DNA of 64,000 nt from JAGTVG01 sp964543195. Lineage in GTDB: Bacteria; Bacteroidota; Bacteroidia; Cytophagales; Cyclobacteriaceae. Both the position numbers and the translations under genes were made by a program. Location: positions 33,118 through 97,117 of the forward strand of contig CAZIXF010000015.1 in the NCBI GenBank assembly GCA_964543195.1. The letters are read 5' to 3'. Below, piece after piece: positions 17,372 through 26,257 of the stretch; position 1 is the stretch's first letter; each line of letters starts with the position of its first letter. The notes under the pieces were generated by a model, which did not search any database, was not told the origin of the DNA, and saw only the letters and a list, made by a program, of their open reading frames with translations.

Positions 17372-19087
17372 TTAATATCCGGGGTTTTGTTGCAGATTCT
17401 TATTCGCATCAAGCTGACCTCTGGGTATCGGGAAAATAATCGTATGATCCCCTCCATTATATACGTCACCCGGATTGTTGGCTGGAAGTCCCCACAGTAA
17501 TCTTTCCTGACCATCCACAACCTCGGTTTCCGTGAACAATCCCCAACGGATCAGATCGCGTCTTCTTGTCAATTCTCCAAACATCTCACGTCCCCGTTCA
17601 TTCAGCAATTCTCCGCCCGGAACAATTCCACCACCAATATCGAAGCTCAGTTCACCATCAAGTGTGGTCAGATCATCCACACCAGCCCGCGCACGGATCT
17701 GGTTAACCAGCGCCAGAGCTTCAGAATGTGTCGGATTACCCGTTTGACGCCACAAGGCTTCAGCTTTAACCAGAAGTATATCGGCATACCGGAATATGGC
17801 AAAATCATTGTTCATATTCGGAGTGGCCCCCAATTCATGCTCCCACTTACTTATCCGTACACCGTCCTGGCGCAAAGCATTCGGGCCAAGTTCATGGATG
17901 ACCGGTGCACCGGATCCTACACTTCCCAAATTCACAGGAGCTCCATCCGGATCAACCGGTTTTTCGGGATTATTCGGATCAGCCTGTTCCCATCCCGTGT
18001 CTGTAACCGGAGCACCCCCCGATGTATATTGAAATCCTGCCAAAAAATTACCTCTTACAACAGAAGGCCCATCAAGGGTTCCCGGTTGCCCTTTTCTCAA
18101 ATCACCATCTTCATAAGAATTATAAAATTCTTCGAGGGAACAGAAACCATTCCAGGGCTGGGAAGTGAAGTTGAAAGTCTGCTGGTTACCATAATGACCG
18201 GTACGCATGTTCATATTAAACCCGCCAAAGAATACTTCATCATAAGGAATGGACCAGATCATCTCGTTGGTACCGGTATTGGCGGCTGAGAAATTGGCAA
18301 AATAATCACCTTCCAAAGCGAATCCACCGTTATTGATGATATCATCACAGGCAGCAATCGCCTGGTCCCACATGGCTGTTCCTGTGTATACCTCTGCATT
18401 CAGGTAAAGATGTGCCTGCAGGGCTTTGGCACCCCAATAGGTCATACGCCCATAGGTTTCTCCGGATTTCTCTTTCGTCAGCATAGGAATATTTTCGTTG
18501 AGGCTCTGTACAAGATTAGCAAAAATATCCGCTCTTGAATTAGTCGACGGTTCTGCGGGTGCATCAAAAAATGAATCCACATAGGGAACATTCCCATACG
18601 CATCCATCAGTAACCAGTAGAAAAAGGATCTCAACACTTTCAGTTCGGCAATAATAGCTTCCCCTTCAGCCTGGTCTACCTGTCCTGTTTCGACAAGCGA
18701 TTCGAACAGCGCTATATTCCGGTTAGCATTGTTTACTCCACCGAAACCAAAATTCCAGGCTCCGCCAATTATAGGGTCCTCTAAGTTCCAGGAATGAAGA
18801 TGTAACCTTCTCCAGTGACCGCCGTCATCCCAGTCCTGGCCCCGGGTAGGGACCACCATTTCATCCGTACAAACTTCATTTGCATTATGAATATCGTTTG
18901 AAGCATATCCGCCCAGGCTCGAATAGGCAGCACCCAGGGCCGAGACGAATTGCTCTTCCGACTGAAGGAAGTCATCCGGAGTCACATCGCTATACAATTC
19001 TTCATCCAGGTTTGTACATGACTGGTTGAGACCAGCCACCAGTAAAACCAGGAGAGTGATTTTTCCGATTAAATATATTCTTTTCAT
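17372..19087 (-). CDS. SusD/RagB family outer-membrane glycan-binding lipoprotein
   Basis: 571 residues from the ATG at 19087, which begins a lipoprotein signal (LLVAGLNQSCTNLDEE); the longer frame adds 11 residues before it. Family signs are the N-terminal ELYSDVTPDDFLQSEEQF, tetratricopeptide-like helices (LKVLRSFFYWLLMDAYGNV), and the C-terminal block IFRYADILLVKAEALW followed by LVNQIRARAG and FGELTRRRDLIRWG. These proteins sit on the cell surface as the lid of a SusC channel and help capture oligosaccharides. The gene is 45 bp downstream of susC and followed by a terminator. With GH32 nearby, fructan is the best guess for the ligand, but GH3, GH5 and GH92 leave this open. Confidence 0.95.
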   Translation of the reverse strand: MKRIYLIGKITLLVLLVAGLNQSCTNLDEELYSDVTPDDFLQSEEQFVSALGAAYSSLGGYASNDIHNANEVCTDEMVVPTRGQDWDDGGHWRRLHLHSWNLEDPIIGGAWNFGFGGVNNANRNIALFESLVETGQVDQAEGEAIIAELKVLRSFFYWLLMDAYGNVPYVDSFFDAPAEPSTNSRADIFANLVQSLNENIPMLTKEKSGETYGRMTYWGAKALQAHLYLNAEVYTGTAMWDQAIAACDDIINNGGFALEGDYFANFSAANTGTNEMIWSIPYDEVFFGGFNMNMRTGHYGNQQTFNFTSQPWNGFCSLEEFYNSYEDGDLRKGQPGTLDGPSVVRGNFLAGFQYTSGGAPVTDTGWEQADPNNPEKPVDPDGAPVNLGSVGSGAPVIHELGPNALRQDGVRISKWEHELGATPNMNNDFAIFRYADILLVKAEALWRQTGNPTHSEALALVNQIRARAGVDDLTTLDGELSFDIGGGIVPGGELLNERGREMFGELTRRRDLIRWGLFTETEVVDGQERLLWGLPANNPGDVYNGGDHTIIFPIPRGQLDANKNLQQNPGY

Positions 19088-19132
19088 AAGATATTTATTT
19101 TCTGTTTCTTCAATTTTCATCAGTATTTCAAA

Positions 19133-22123
19133 TTAAAGGCCTATCTGAACACCAAGTGACCATGACCTCGCGAGGTACCAGGTATTTCTCCTGTCGATAC
19201 CGGGTGCCAATGGATTGCCAAAATCATCCCACCTGACTTCAGGATCAACACCTTTATAACCGGTTATCACGAATGTATTATTACCGGCTGCATAGATCCG
19301 GATATTCCTGAATGCCGTGCCTGTTCCTAGGGGAACAGTATATCCAAGATTAAAGTTATCCAGCTTCAGGAAAGAGGCATCTTCCACATGCAGACTTGAA
19401 AATTTTCCTGACGGTGTATTCAACAGATTACCCGTTTCTTCATTTCTGAGATCTCTTGAAGATTCAAGCACATTGTAGGATCCAATGGCAAATGGCACTT
19501 CATAGAAAGCGCGGTTAGTATTCACCAGGTCATGTCCGAATGAGCCCCTGAAGAAGATATTCAGGTCCCAGTTCTGGCCAAAGGTTAATGTATTATTGAA
19601 TCCAAGTTCAAAATCAGGCAATCCATTCCCGATCACGGCCCTGTCCTCGTTACCGCCGTTGGCCACACCGTCTTCATTCACATCGGCAAACTGCCAGCTG
19701 CCATCCGGCGCTATTCCTTCATGCACCAGGCCCCAGATCTGCCCGATGGGTTGTCCTTCTTCCACCCTGATCAACGGCGTATTGTTCTGACCCGGTGAAC
19801 CCAGGTTCGAGATATCCCGCACACCATACTCGAACTGATCATTGGACAAGGATACGAGTTCATTCTTGATAAACCATGACCCTGTGAAAGTTGGCGTATA
19901 GGATAATGTGGGTGTCTCAATGAGCGCATAACTGAGGGCCAGTTCAAGACCGGTATTCCGTATATCCCCGATATTGGTAAAGGTAAAGTTATACAGGTTC
20001 GGGGGTACGGGCACACCGAATTCAATGATCAGGTCAGTGGTTTGCCTGGTGTACCAGTCAAGAGAACCATACAGCCTGGATCCGAACAATGAATAATCGA
20101 GACCAAGGTTGACCTCATTTTTCTTTTCCCATTGCAGGTTCGGATTTGCGTTACTTACCGGTCCGTAGACTGTAATGTATTCACCATTGAACAGGAAAGA
20201 ATTACCCTGTGGACCGAATCTGAGCAGGGAAATATAACTCTGGGAAGGTATATTACCCGTTACACCGTAACTGGCCCTGAACTTGAGGTTATCCACGGCA
20301 GCCACTCCCAGGAAATTGGCCAGTTCCACTCCACCACTTAAAGCCGGGAAGGTACCCCATTTCTGTTCGGCGCCAAACCGGGTCGACCCTTCCTGACGCA
20401 CACTGGCAGAAAGGAAATAGGTCTCGGCGATATTCAGGTTGACCCGGCCAAAGAAAGCGACTAGTTTGGCCGAATTTTTATAACTGCTTACGCTCCCTAA
20501 CCCATCATCAAATTCCTTGGCAGCCCCTATGTTATTGAAGGAGAAGGCGTCGGTAATAAAATCACCGCCTCCCATAAAGAAACCCTGATTCTCGAATTCC
20601 TGATAGGAATAACCTCCAAGTGCTCCGAGGTTCATGTTAGTACCTAAATCGCCATTCCATCTTAACGTCGATTCGAATAATTGGTTGAATGCCTGATCGT
20701 AATCCCTTTCAGTTCTTCCATTTGTGTTCTGTCCAACCCAGAAGCTATTTTTATCCCAGTACCTGTTCCTGACGAATTCTTCGTTCTGTAATGAATAAAA
20801 AGCATCTACCATCAATCCTTCCACGATCTCATATTCCAGCTTACCGGCCAGGTTAATCCGGGTATCCATACCTTCATTCGGATTCTGTTCGAGGATCTGA
20901 ACGGGATTATAATAATCAAACAATACCTGGTTGTAATATCCGTCCCAATTATCGAAATCAGATACTGAATATCCGGATGGAAGAGCTGTTCCCTCATTGA
21001 CCCGTACCGGAGTCGTGGGATTATATATGGTTGCATATCGTGCGGCGGCATCATGGCCAAAATCGGATGTCTCGTAAGTTCCTGACACTATAATAGAGGC
21101 AGTCAGTTTATCTTCAAGGGCTTTCTGTACAAGATTCAACCTGGAATTAAACCGTTCAAACCCCGTATTGAGCATGATCCCGTCAATATCCCGGTAGTTA
21201 AAGGATACCCTGTAATTATTCGATTCGCTCCCTCCCGACATGGAAAGGTTATGCACCTGACCTCCGGCATCCCGGGTGATCTCGTCAAACCAGTCGGTAT
21301 CATGGAGGAAATCGGTCCCCAGGGAAACTTCCTGGCTGAGATCCCTCCATTCATTTGAACTCAATACCGGAGGTGTCTTTGCTGCACTTTCCACAGTGGC
21401 ATATCCATTGTAATCGATATTAAATACGCCTTCCTTACCACTCTTGGTGGTGACCAGGATCACGCCACTCGAACCCCGGGTACCGTAAATGGCAGCCGCG
21501 GAACCGTCTTTCAGAATGTCAATAGACTCGATATCATTCGGGTCCACATTTTCAAGCGATCCGCCGATCACACCATCGATCACAACCAGGGGTTGTGTAT
21601 TAGCACCAATCGAAGGCAATCCGCGCAACCGGATGTCATACCCCGCATTGGGATTGCCTCCCGGTTTGGATATGGATAAACCAGCCACCTTACCCTGGAT
21701 CAACTGGGCAGGGTTCTGCACGTTACCCTGGTTAAACTCCTCAGCATTCACACTGGACACCGCACTGGTGATCTCTTTTCTTTCCTGGGTACCATAACCC
21801 ACCACTACCACTTCAGAAAGGGCGGTAATGTCCGGCTCGAGATCCACATTGATCTCGGTCCGGTTGCCTACCTGAATAGCCTGGGTCTTGTATCCCACAT
21901 AAGAAAATAATAAGGTAGTTTCCGGTGACGGTACCGTTAAACGGTAATGTCCATCGATATCGGTAACCGTACCACTGGTGGTTCCCTGGATGAGAATGTT
22001 CACACCTGGGATCGGTTCCAGGGTCCCGGCATCCTGTATCCGGCCTGTGACCGTCATCTCCTGCGCCATCACCGTACCCACGGCAAACAGCACCAATAAA
22101 CAAGCGAGTAAATAGTTCTTCAT
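19133..22123 (-). CDS. SusC/RagA family TonB-dependent transporter
   Basis: 996 residues with a signal peptide ending near VMAQ. Order of parts: a carboxypeptidase-regulatory-like domain (VTGRIQDAGTLEPIPGVN, LLFSYVGYKTQ), a TonB-box-like segment VVVVGYGTQ, a plug domain (RLRGLPSIGANTQPLVVIDG, DIESIDILKDGSAAAIYGTRG) and a 22-strand barrel ending RSWSLGVQIGL. It imports oligosaccharides across the outer membrane using TonB energy, paired with the SusD downstream. The DGSAAAIYGTRG motif is diagnostic. Length is typical. No clear promoter of the TAnnTTTG type was found directly upstream on the minus strand, so regulation is unknown. No SusR-like or ECF/anti-sigma regulator is adjacent. Confidence 0.96.
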   Translation of the reverse strand: MKNYLLACLLVLFAVGTVMAQEMTVTGRIQDAGTLEPIPGVNILIQGTTSGTVTDIDGHYRLTVPSPETTLLFSYVGYKTQAIQVGNRTEINVDLEPDITALSEVVVVGYGTQERKEITSAVSSVNAEEFNQGNVQNPAQLIQGKVAGLSISKPGGNPNAGYDIRLRGLPSIGANTQPLVVIDGVIGGSLENVDPNDIESIDILKDGSAAAIYGTRGSSGVILVTTKSGKEGVFNIDYNGYATVESAAKTPPVLSSNEWRDLSQEVSLGTDFLHDTDWFDEITRDAGGQVHNLSMSGGSESNNYRVSFNYRDIDGIMLNTGFERFNSRLNLVQKALEDKLTASIIVSGTYETSDFGHDAAARYATIYNPTTPVRVNEGTALPSGYSVSDFDNWDGYYNQVLFDYYNPVQILEQNPNEGMDTRINLAGKLEYEIVEGLMVDAFYSLQNEEFVRNRYWDKNSFWVGQNTNGRTERDYDQAFNQLFESTLRWNGDLGTNMNLGALGGYSYQEFENQGFFMGGGDFITDAFSFNNIGAAKEFDDGLGSVSSYKNSAKLVAFFGRVNLNIAETYFLSASVRQEGSTRFGAEQKWGTFPALSGGVELANFLGVAAVDNLKFRASYGVTGNIPSQSYISLLRFGPQGNSFLFNGEYITVYGPVSNANPNLQWEKKNEVNLGLDYSLFGSRLYGSLDWYTRQTTDLIIEFGVPVPPNLYNFTFTNIGDIRNTGLELALSYALIETPTLSYTPTFTGSWFIKNELVSLSNDQFEYGVRDISNLGSPGQNNTPLIRVEEGQPIGQIWGLVHEGIAPDGSWQFADVNEDGVANGGNEDRAVIGNGLPDFELGFNNTLTFGQNWDLNIFFRGSFGHDLVNTNRAFYEVPFAIGSYNVLESSRDLRNEETGNLLNTPSGKFSSLHVEDASFLKLDNFNLGYTVPLGTGTAFRNIRIYAAGNNTFVITGYKGVDPEVRWDDFGNPLAPGIDRRNTWYLARSWSLGVQIGL

Positions 22124-22620
22124 AATAAGTACATTTAATTTGAATTATAAAGATTGTTCAAAAATCAATGATGGAGTTCCGGCCTAAAAAAATGTTACAA
22201 ATCGAAGTGTTTGTATCAGATTTTTAATCACGGCATCATTTTATTTTCCCATAGTTTACAATATAGTGGTAAGTTATGTATGAATATATAAAAAATCAAT
22301 CTTTTTTTGACCAATATTTTACATTTCATGCATTAAGTCAAAAAATAATTGAAAATATGCTGTGGCAGGCATAAAAAATAGCGGTTCGGCCCCGGTCCCA
22401 TATCAATTCCGGTTAAATCCGTTTCCGCGGTTTTCCCGGGTTCCGGATTCCGCATCTTTTCTTATCCCGCAGTTGTCCATAAGGATTCGTTTTATCCGGT
22501 GATAAAACCCCATGTTATTTTTCGAAGTAAATTTTAAAGGAAATTGATCGCACTTTCTCAAATCCGAAAGATTCACTCATCCAGCCAGCCGGTATGGTCT
22601 CCTATATTAAAACCCATTTA
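22124..22620. other. Divergent intergenic region between susC and rpmH
   Basis: No gene seen. A perfect 8-bp stem with a 4-nt loop (GTTTTATC-CGGT-GATAAAAC) lies at 22489-22508 but has no T tract after it, so it is not an obvious terminator. The susC side is AT-rich. Confidence 0.5.
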
Positions 22621-22653
22621 TTTGGTATATTCAGAGAAAGATCCCTATCTTTG
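22621..22653 (+). promoter_or_regulatory. Promoter of the rpmH operon
   Basis: TTTG at 22621-22624, a 21-bp spacer, then TATCTTTG at 22646-22653. This is a canonical Bacteroidota promoter 43 bp upstream of the rpmH ATG. Confidence 0.75.
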
Positions 22654-22696
22654 CATCCCGTTTTGATAGGGAATATTTAATTAAATAAAGCAGGAA

Positions 22697-22852
22697 ATGA
22701 AAAGAACTTTCCAACCATCCAGAAGAAAAAGAAGAAACAAGCATGGATTCAGGACCCGCATGGCAAAACCCGGGGGCAGAAGTGTGATTAACCGCAGAAG
22801 AAGGAAAGGAAGAAAATCTTTATCCGTTTCCAGCGAAAAAAACAGGAAATAA
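22697..22852 (+). CDS. rpmH: 50S ribosomal protein bL34
   Basis: A 51-residue, strongly basic protein beginning MKRTFQPSRRKRRNKHGFR and containing RMAKPGGRSVINRRRRKGR, the hallmark of L34. It is a structural protein of the large ribosomal subunit. Length is within the usual 44-53 residues. It is first in a run with rnpA, the classical order. A canonical promoter precedes it. Confidence 0.97.
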   Translation: MKRTFQPSRRKRRNKHGFRTRMAKPGGRSVINRRRRKGRKSLSVSSEKNRK

Positions 22853-22870
22853 CACCTGATCCCATGGCAC

Positions 22871-23275
22871 ATGGGGCATCCTCCAGATCTTGATTCCAAC
22901 CGCTTCTACAAAGTAGAACGTTTAAAAAAACGGAAATCTGTTACCCGCCTTTTTACAGAAGGACATCAATCCCGGTTTTACCCGGTGGTTATGTATTACC
23001 TGAGGTACGATCCCGATACAGACCTACCCTTTAACAAGGTCTTGTTTTCTGTCCCGAAAAAACATTTTAAGCGTGCAGTCGTACGTAATAAAGTCAGACG
23101 AAGGATGGCTGAGGCCTACCGGCACAACAAGAAGTTTCTTTATAATAATAATGAGGGGCTTCCGTTTTTACTGGGGTATGTGTATCTTAGTAAGACGGTT
23201 CATTCTTTCCCGGAGATAGAAGCAGCCATTAAGGCTTCTCTGGATTATTTGATCAAAAACCAAAACAGTAAATAA
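22871..23275 (+). CDS. rnpA: Ribonuclease P protein component
   Basis: 134 residues. The signature RAVVRNKVRRRMAEAYR (about residues 63-80) is the RNR motif that contacts RNase P RNA. An F-P-V-V block near residue 39 and a C-terminal helix complete the fold. The protein helps the catalytic RNA mature tRNA 5' ends. It starts with the ATG at 22871, 18 bp after rpmH; an upstream ATG at 22864 meets a stop after nine codons. The N-terminus is slightly longer than in many homologues. It ends 2 bp before the protease gene. Confidence 0.95.
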   Translation: MGHPPDLDSNRFYKVERLKKRKSVTRLFTEGHQSRFYPVVMYYLRYDPDTDLPFNKVLFSVPKKHFKRAVVRNKVRRRMAEAYRHNKKFLYNNNEGLPFLLGYVYLSKTVHSFPEIEAAIKASLDYLIKNQNSK

Positions 23276-23277
23276 TT

Positions 23278-24936
23278 ATGCGGCAAAGAATTAAAAACTG
23301 GAGCATTCCCACGGGATTGGTGGCCATGGTCATTGTCCTGGTATCTTATACTAGCCCCGGTGAACGATATTTTGAGATCGCCAAGAACCTGGATATATTC
23401 GCCACCCTCTTCAAGGAAATAAACGCGTATTATGTTGATGAGATCAATCCCAATAAATTAATGCGTACCGGTATTGATGCGATGCTTGAATCGCTTGATC
23501 CCTATACGAATTATATTCCGGAGGATGATATCGAGGATTACCGGACCATGACCACAAACCAGTATGGAGGTATCGGGGCGATTATCGGAAGAAGTAATGG
23601 CAGGAACCTGATCATGATGCCATACGAAGGATTCCCGGCACATAAAAACGGATTAAAGATCGGCGATGAACTGATAAAGATCGATGGTGTAAATGTCGCG
23701 GATAAAAATACTACAGAGATTAGTAAATTACTCAAAGGGCAGGCCAATACGGAAGTAAAGGTCGAGGTGAACAGATACGGACACAATAAACCGCTTACCT
23801 TTAAACTGAAAAGGGAAAAGATCACCATTGATAATGTTCCATTTTATGGGATGGTCAATACGGATATAGGATATATTCAATTAACTGATTTCACTACTTC
23901 TGCCGGGAAAGAGGTAAGCAAAGCGCTCTCCAGTCTTAAAGAGGATGGTGCCACCAAAGTAATTCTCGACCTGAGGAGTAATCCGGGGGGGCTGTTGAAT
24001 GAAGCGGTCAATGTAACCAACGTATTCATCCCAAGGGGCCGGGAAGTAGTGAGCACCAAAGGTAAAGTTTCGGATTGGAACAAAACTTACCGTGCCCTTA
24101 ACAATCCGGTGGATACGGAAATTCCCCTCGTTGTACTTACCAATAACCGGAGTGCTTCAGCCTCCGAGATCGTATCCGGCACTGTCCAGGATTATGACCG
24201 GGGGGTGCTGATCGGAACTAAAACCTTCGGGAAAGGACTTGTACAGGCTACCCGACCTTTGTCTTACAATTCCCAGCTGAAAGTTACCACGGCAAAATAT
24301 TATATCCCGAGTGGGCGCTGCATTCAGGCGATCAATTACAATGAACGGAATGAGGATGGCAGCGTGAAAAGGATCCCGGACTCACTAAAAGTGGAATTTG
24401 AAACCAATAATGGAAGAACAGTCTATGACGGTGCCGGCATCGAACCTGATATCGAGGAAGAAGAAAGAAACCTGGCCCCCATTACCGTTTCTCTGATATC
24501 AAAAGGTTTGATTTTCGATTACGCCACAATCTATTATTACAGTCGCGAATCAATAGCCCCGGCAGCGGAATTTTCATTGACTGAAACTGAATTTGATGAA
24601 TTTGTCGGGTGGCTTCAGGACAAGGATTATGATTATGTGACCAAGGTGGAAAAAACACTGGAAGACGTGATCACCCTGTCCAGAAAAGAAAAGTTCAACG
24701 GGGTGGTGGAAGAAACCATAAATGAGCTTAAGTCCAGGATAAAACATAATAAGGAAAAAGATCTGCAGAAATTCAGGGAAGAAATAAGGATTGCCCTGGA
24801 AGATGAAATCGTCAAAAGGTATTATCTGAATCAAGGGTCAATCAAGGCTTCCTTTGACGATGATCCTCAAATACTGAAGGCCATCGAGGTATTGAACAAT
24901 ACGAGCCAGTATGATCAGATCCTGGCACGGAAATAA
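23278..24936 (+). CDS. S41 family C-terminal processing peptidase
   Basis: 552 residues. An N-terminal hydrophobic segment (about 9-25) is a signal or anchor. Next come a short helical domain (LFKEINAYYVDEI, MLESLDPYTNYI), a PDZ domain around 85-165 (GIGAIIGRSNGRN, GLKIGDELIKIDG) and the S41 catalytic core. The core includes LDLRSNPGGLLNEAV, NNRSASASEIVSG with the catalytic serine, and GTKTFGKGLVQ with the lysine. Such enzymes cleave exported proteins from their C-termini. A helical C-terminal extension of about 150 residues follows. It is encoded 2 bp after rnpA and 3 bp before tauE, so co-transcription is very likely although no functional tie is evident. Confidence 0.93.
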   Translation: MRQRIKNWSIPTGLVAMVIVLVSYTSPGERYFEIAKNLDIFATLFKEINAYYVDEINPNKLMRTGIDAMLESLDPYTNYIPEDDIEDYRTMTTNQYGGIGAIIGRSNGRNLIMMPYEGFPAHKNGLKIGDELIKIDGVNVADKNTTEISKLLKGQANTEVKVEVNRYGHNKPLTFKLKREKITIDNVPFYGMVNTDIGYIQLTDFTTSAGKEVSKALSSLKEDGATKVILDLRSNPGGLLNEAVNVTNVFIPRGREVVSTKGKVSDWNKTYRALNNPVDTEIPLVVLTNNRSASASEIVSGTVQDYDRGVLIGTKTFGKGLVQATRPLSYNSQLKVTTAKYYIPSGRCIQAINYNERNEDGSVKRIPDSLKVEFETNNGRTVYDGAGIEPDIEEEERNLAPITVSLISKGLIFDYATIYYYSRESIAPAAEFSLTETEFDEFVGWLQDKDYDYVTKVEKTLEDVITLSRKEKFNGVVEETINELKSRIKHNKEKDLQKFREEIRIALEDEIVKRYYLNQGSIKASFDDDPQILKAIEVLNNTSQYDQILARK

Positions 24937-24939
24937 AAA

Positions 24940-25755
24940 ATGGATCTGATACCCGTTCTTTTTCTGTCGGGTATCGCCGGGGGAGTCCTTGCCGGTTTAT
25001 TAGGAATTGGGGGAGGAATCATTTATGTCATGGTCCTCCCCTATGTTTTTATGCGGACAGGTGCTTCTCCCGGGCAACTAGTTCCCTTTACCATTGCCAA
25101 TTCAATATTCGGAATCATCTTTGCGAGCCTTGCAGGCAGCATAACCCATATCCGGAGCAGGGAATTTTATGTTTATGAATCATCCCTGGTTGGTATCCCG
25201 GGTGCAATCATTTCGGTTATTGTCCTGAAGGCCGTGGTCAAAACCACCTGGTATTCCCCGGTTTTATTTAACGGCTTATTGATACTTTTCCTGAGTTATA
25301 TGCTGATCTCTTCTCTCAGGAAACAAATAAGCGATGAACACCGGGATGTCCGGAATAGTGACGTGAAATTAAGCCTGACCGGTCTATTCGGGGGTTCGTT
25401 GTCCGCCCTCACGGGTCTGGGTGGGGGTGCTGTTGTGGTTCCCCTGCTGAATACCTGGCTGCATCTGGATATTAAAAAAGCCAAATCGATCTCGCTGGTC
25501 ATGATCTTCATTACATCCCTGTCGATCACCCTGTTCAACCTTACGGACAATTCGTATGCTCCCATTGCCGATCAACAGACAGGATTGGTCGTATGGGAAG
25601 CCGCGCTTCCGCTCACGGCCGGTGTATTGATTGGATCACCATTAGGAGTAAAGCTGAGTCATAAATTATCATCAGGGAAACTGACCATCCTGTTCGGAAT
25701 ATTCCTGCTCGTTGTGATACTGGACAAGACCATCCAATTAATAGGATCTTTATAG
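24940..25755 (+). CDS. TauE/SafE family membrane exporter
   Basis: 271 residues with seven to eight hydrophobic segments and two related halves, each opening with the glycine-rich family motif: GIAGGVLAGLLGIGGGII near residue 10 and FGGSLSALTGLGGGAVVVP near 150. Family members are inner-membrane permeases or exporters linked to sulfite, sulfoacetate or other organosulfur anions, but substrates of most are unknown and no sulfur gene lies nearby. It is the last gene of the rpmH run. Confidence 0.9.
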   Translation: MDLIPVLFLSGIAGGVLAGLLGIGGGIIYVMVLPYVFMRTGASPGQLVPFTIANSIFGIIFASLAGSITHIRSREFYVYESSLVGIPGAIISVIVLKAVVKTTWYSPVLFNGLLILFLSYMLISSLRKQISDEHRDVRNSDVKLSLTGLFGGSLSALTGLGGGAVVVPLLNTWLHLDIKKAKSISLVMIFITSLSITLFNLTDNSYAPIADQQTGLVVWEAALPLTAGVLIGSPLGVKLSHKLSSGKLTILFGIFLLVVILDKTIQLIGSL

Positions 25756-25962
25756 TATCCCATTTTTACCCCATACATTCGGGATTGAAGCCGGTTAACC
25801 CGGGATCTTTTTATTAGCGCATACCTGAGAATACGGAAAAATTGACAGATGGTATTGCAACCCCACATCAACACATCACTAAATCACCCGTTGACCTGCC
25901 ACTCTTTCAAAACATTCGATACTGCCTTCCTTAGTCAGGCAACTCAGGACTAGTCTTGATTC

Positions 25963-26095
25963 CCTACACCTTACACCTTACACCCGGTCCTCCGTCCCAG
26001 GTCCCCCATCCCTAATCCTCATTCCTCCATCCTCCATCTTCCATCCTCAATCCTCCATCCTCATTCCTCATTCCTCATTCCTCATTCCTCAAAGC
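25963..26095. repeat. Heptameric pyrimidine-rich tandem repeats
   Basis: Begins with about three copies of TTACACC (near 25970-25984), then after a C-rich linker about eleven imperfect 7-bp units of type TCCTCAT/TCCTCCA, of which the last few are identical. It lies between the convergent tauE and pruA genes. No open frame or stable hairpin with a T tract was seen in 25756-26257 outside the repeats. Confidence 0.8.
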
Positions 26096-26160
26096 CCGTC
26101 CGATACATCCCGCCTGTGGCAGGACACTCTGAATAAAAATGATCTCCTTATTGCGCTACG

Positions 26161-26216
26161 ACTCCACAACTCCACAACTCCACAACTCCACAACTCCACA
26201 ACTCCACAACTCCACA
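26161..26216. repeat. Octameric tandem repeat ACTCCACA x7
   Basis: Seven perfect, uninterrupted copies of the 8-bp unit ACTCCACA. Perfect short units like this are prone to slippage, so the copy number may vary between strains. It ends 41 bp before the pruA stop, in its likely 3' untranslated region. Confidence 0.95.
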
Positions 26217-26257
26217 CTTCCAAATCGCCAAATAATTCCAGATCATTTCTTCATTTC

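Noticed and set aside
22489..22508. Terminator upstream of rpmH
   Set aside because: The hairpin is perfect but has no T tract on either side and ends no known transcript.
25756..26257. CRISPR array
   Set aside because: The repeats are 7-8 bp and directly tandem, with no spacers.
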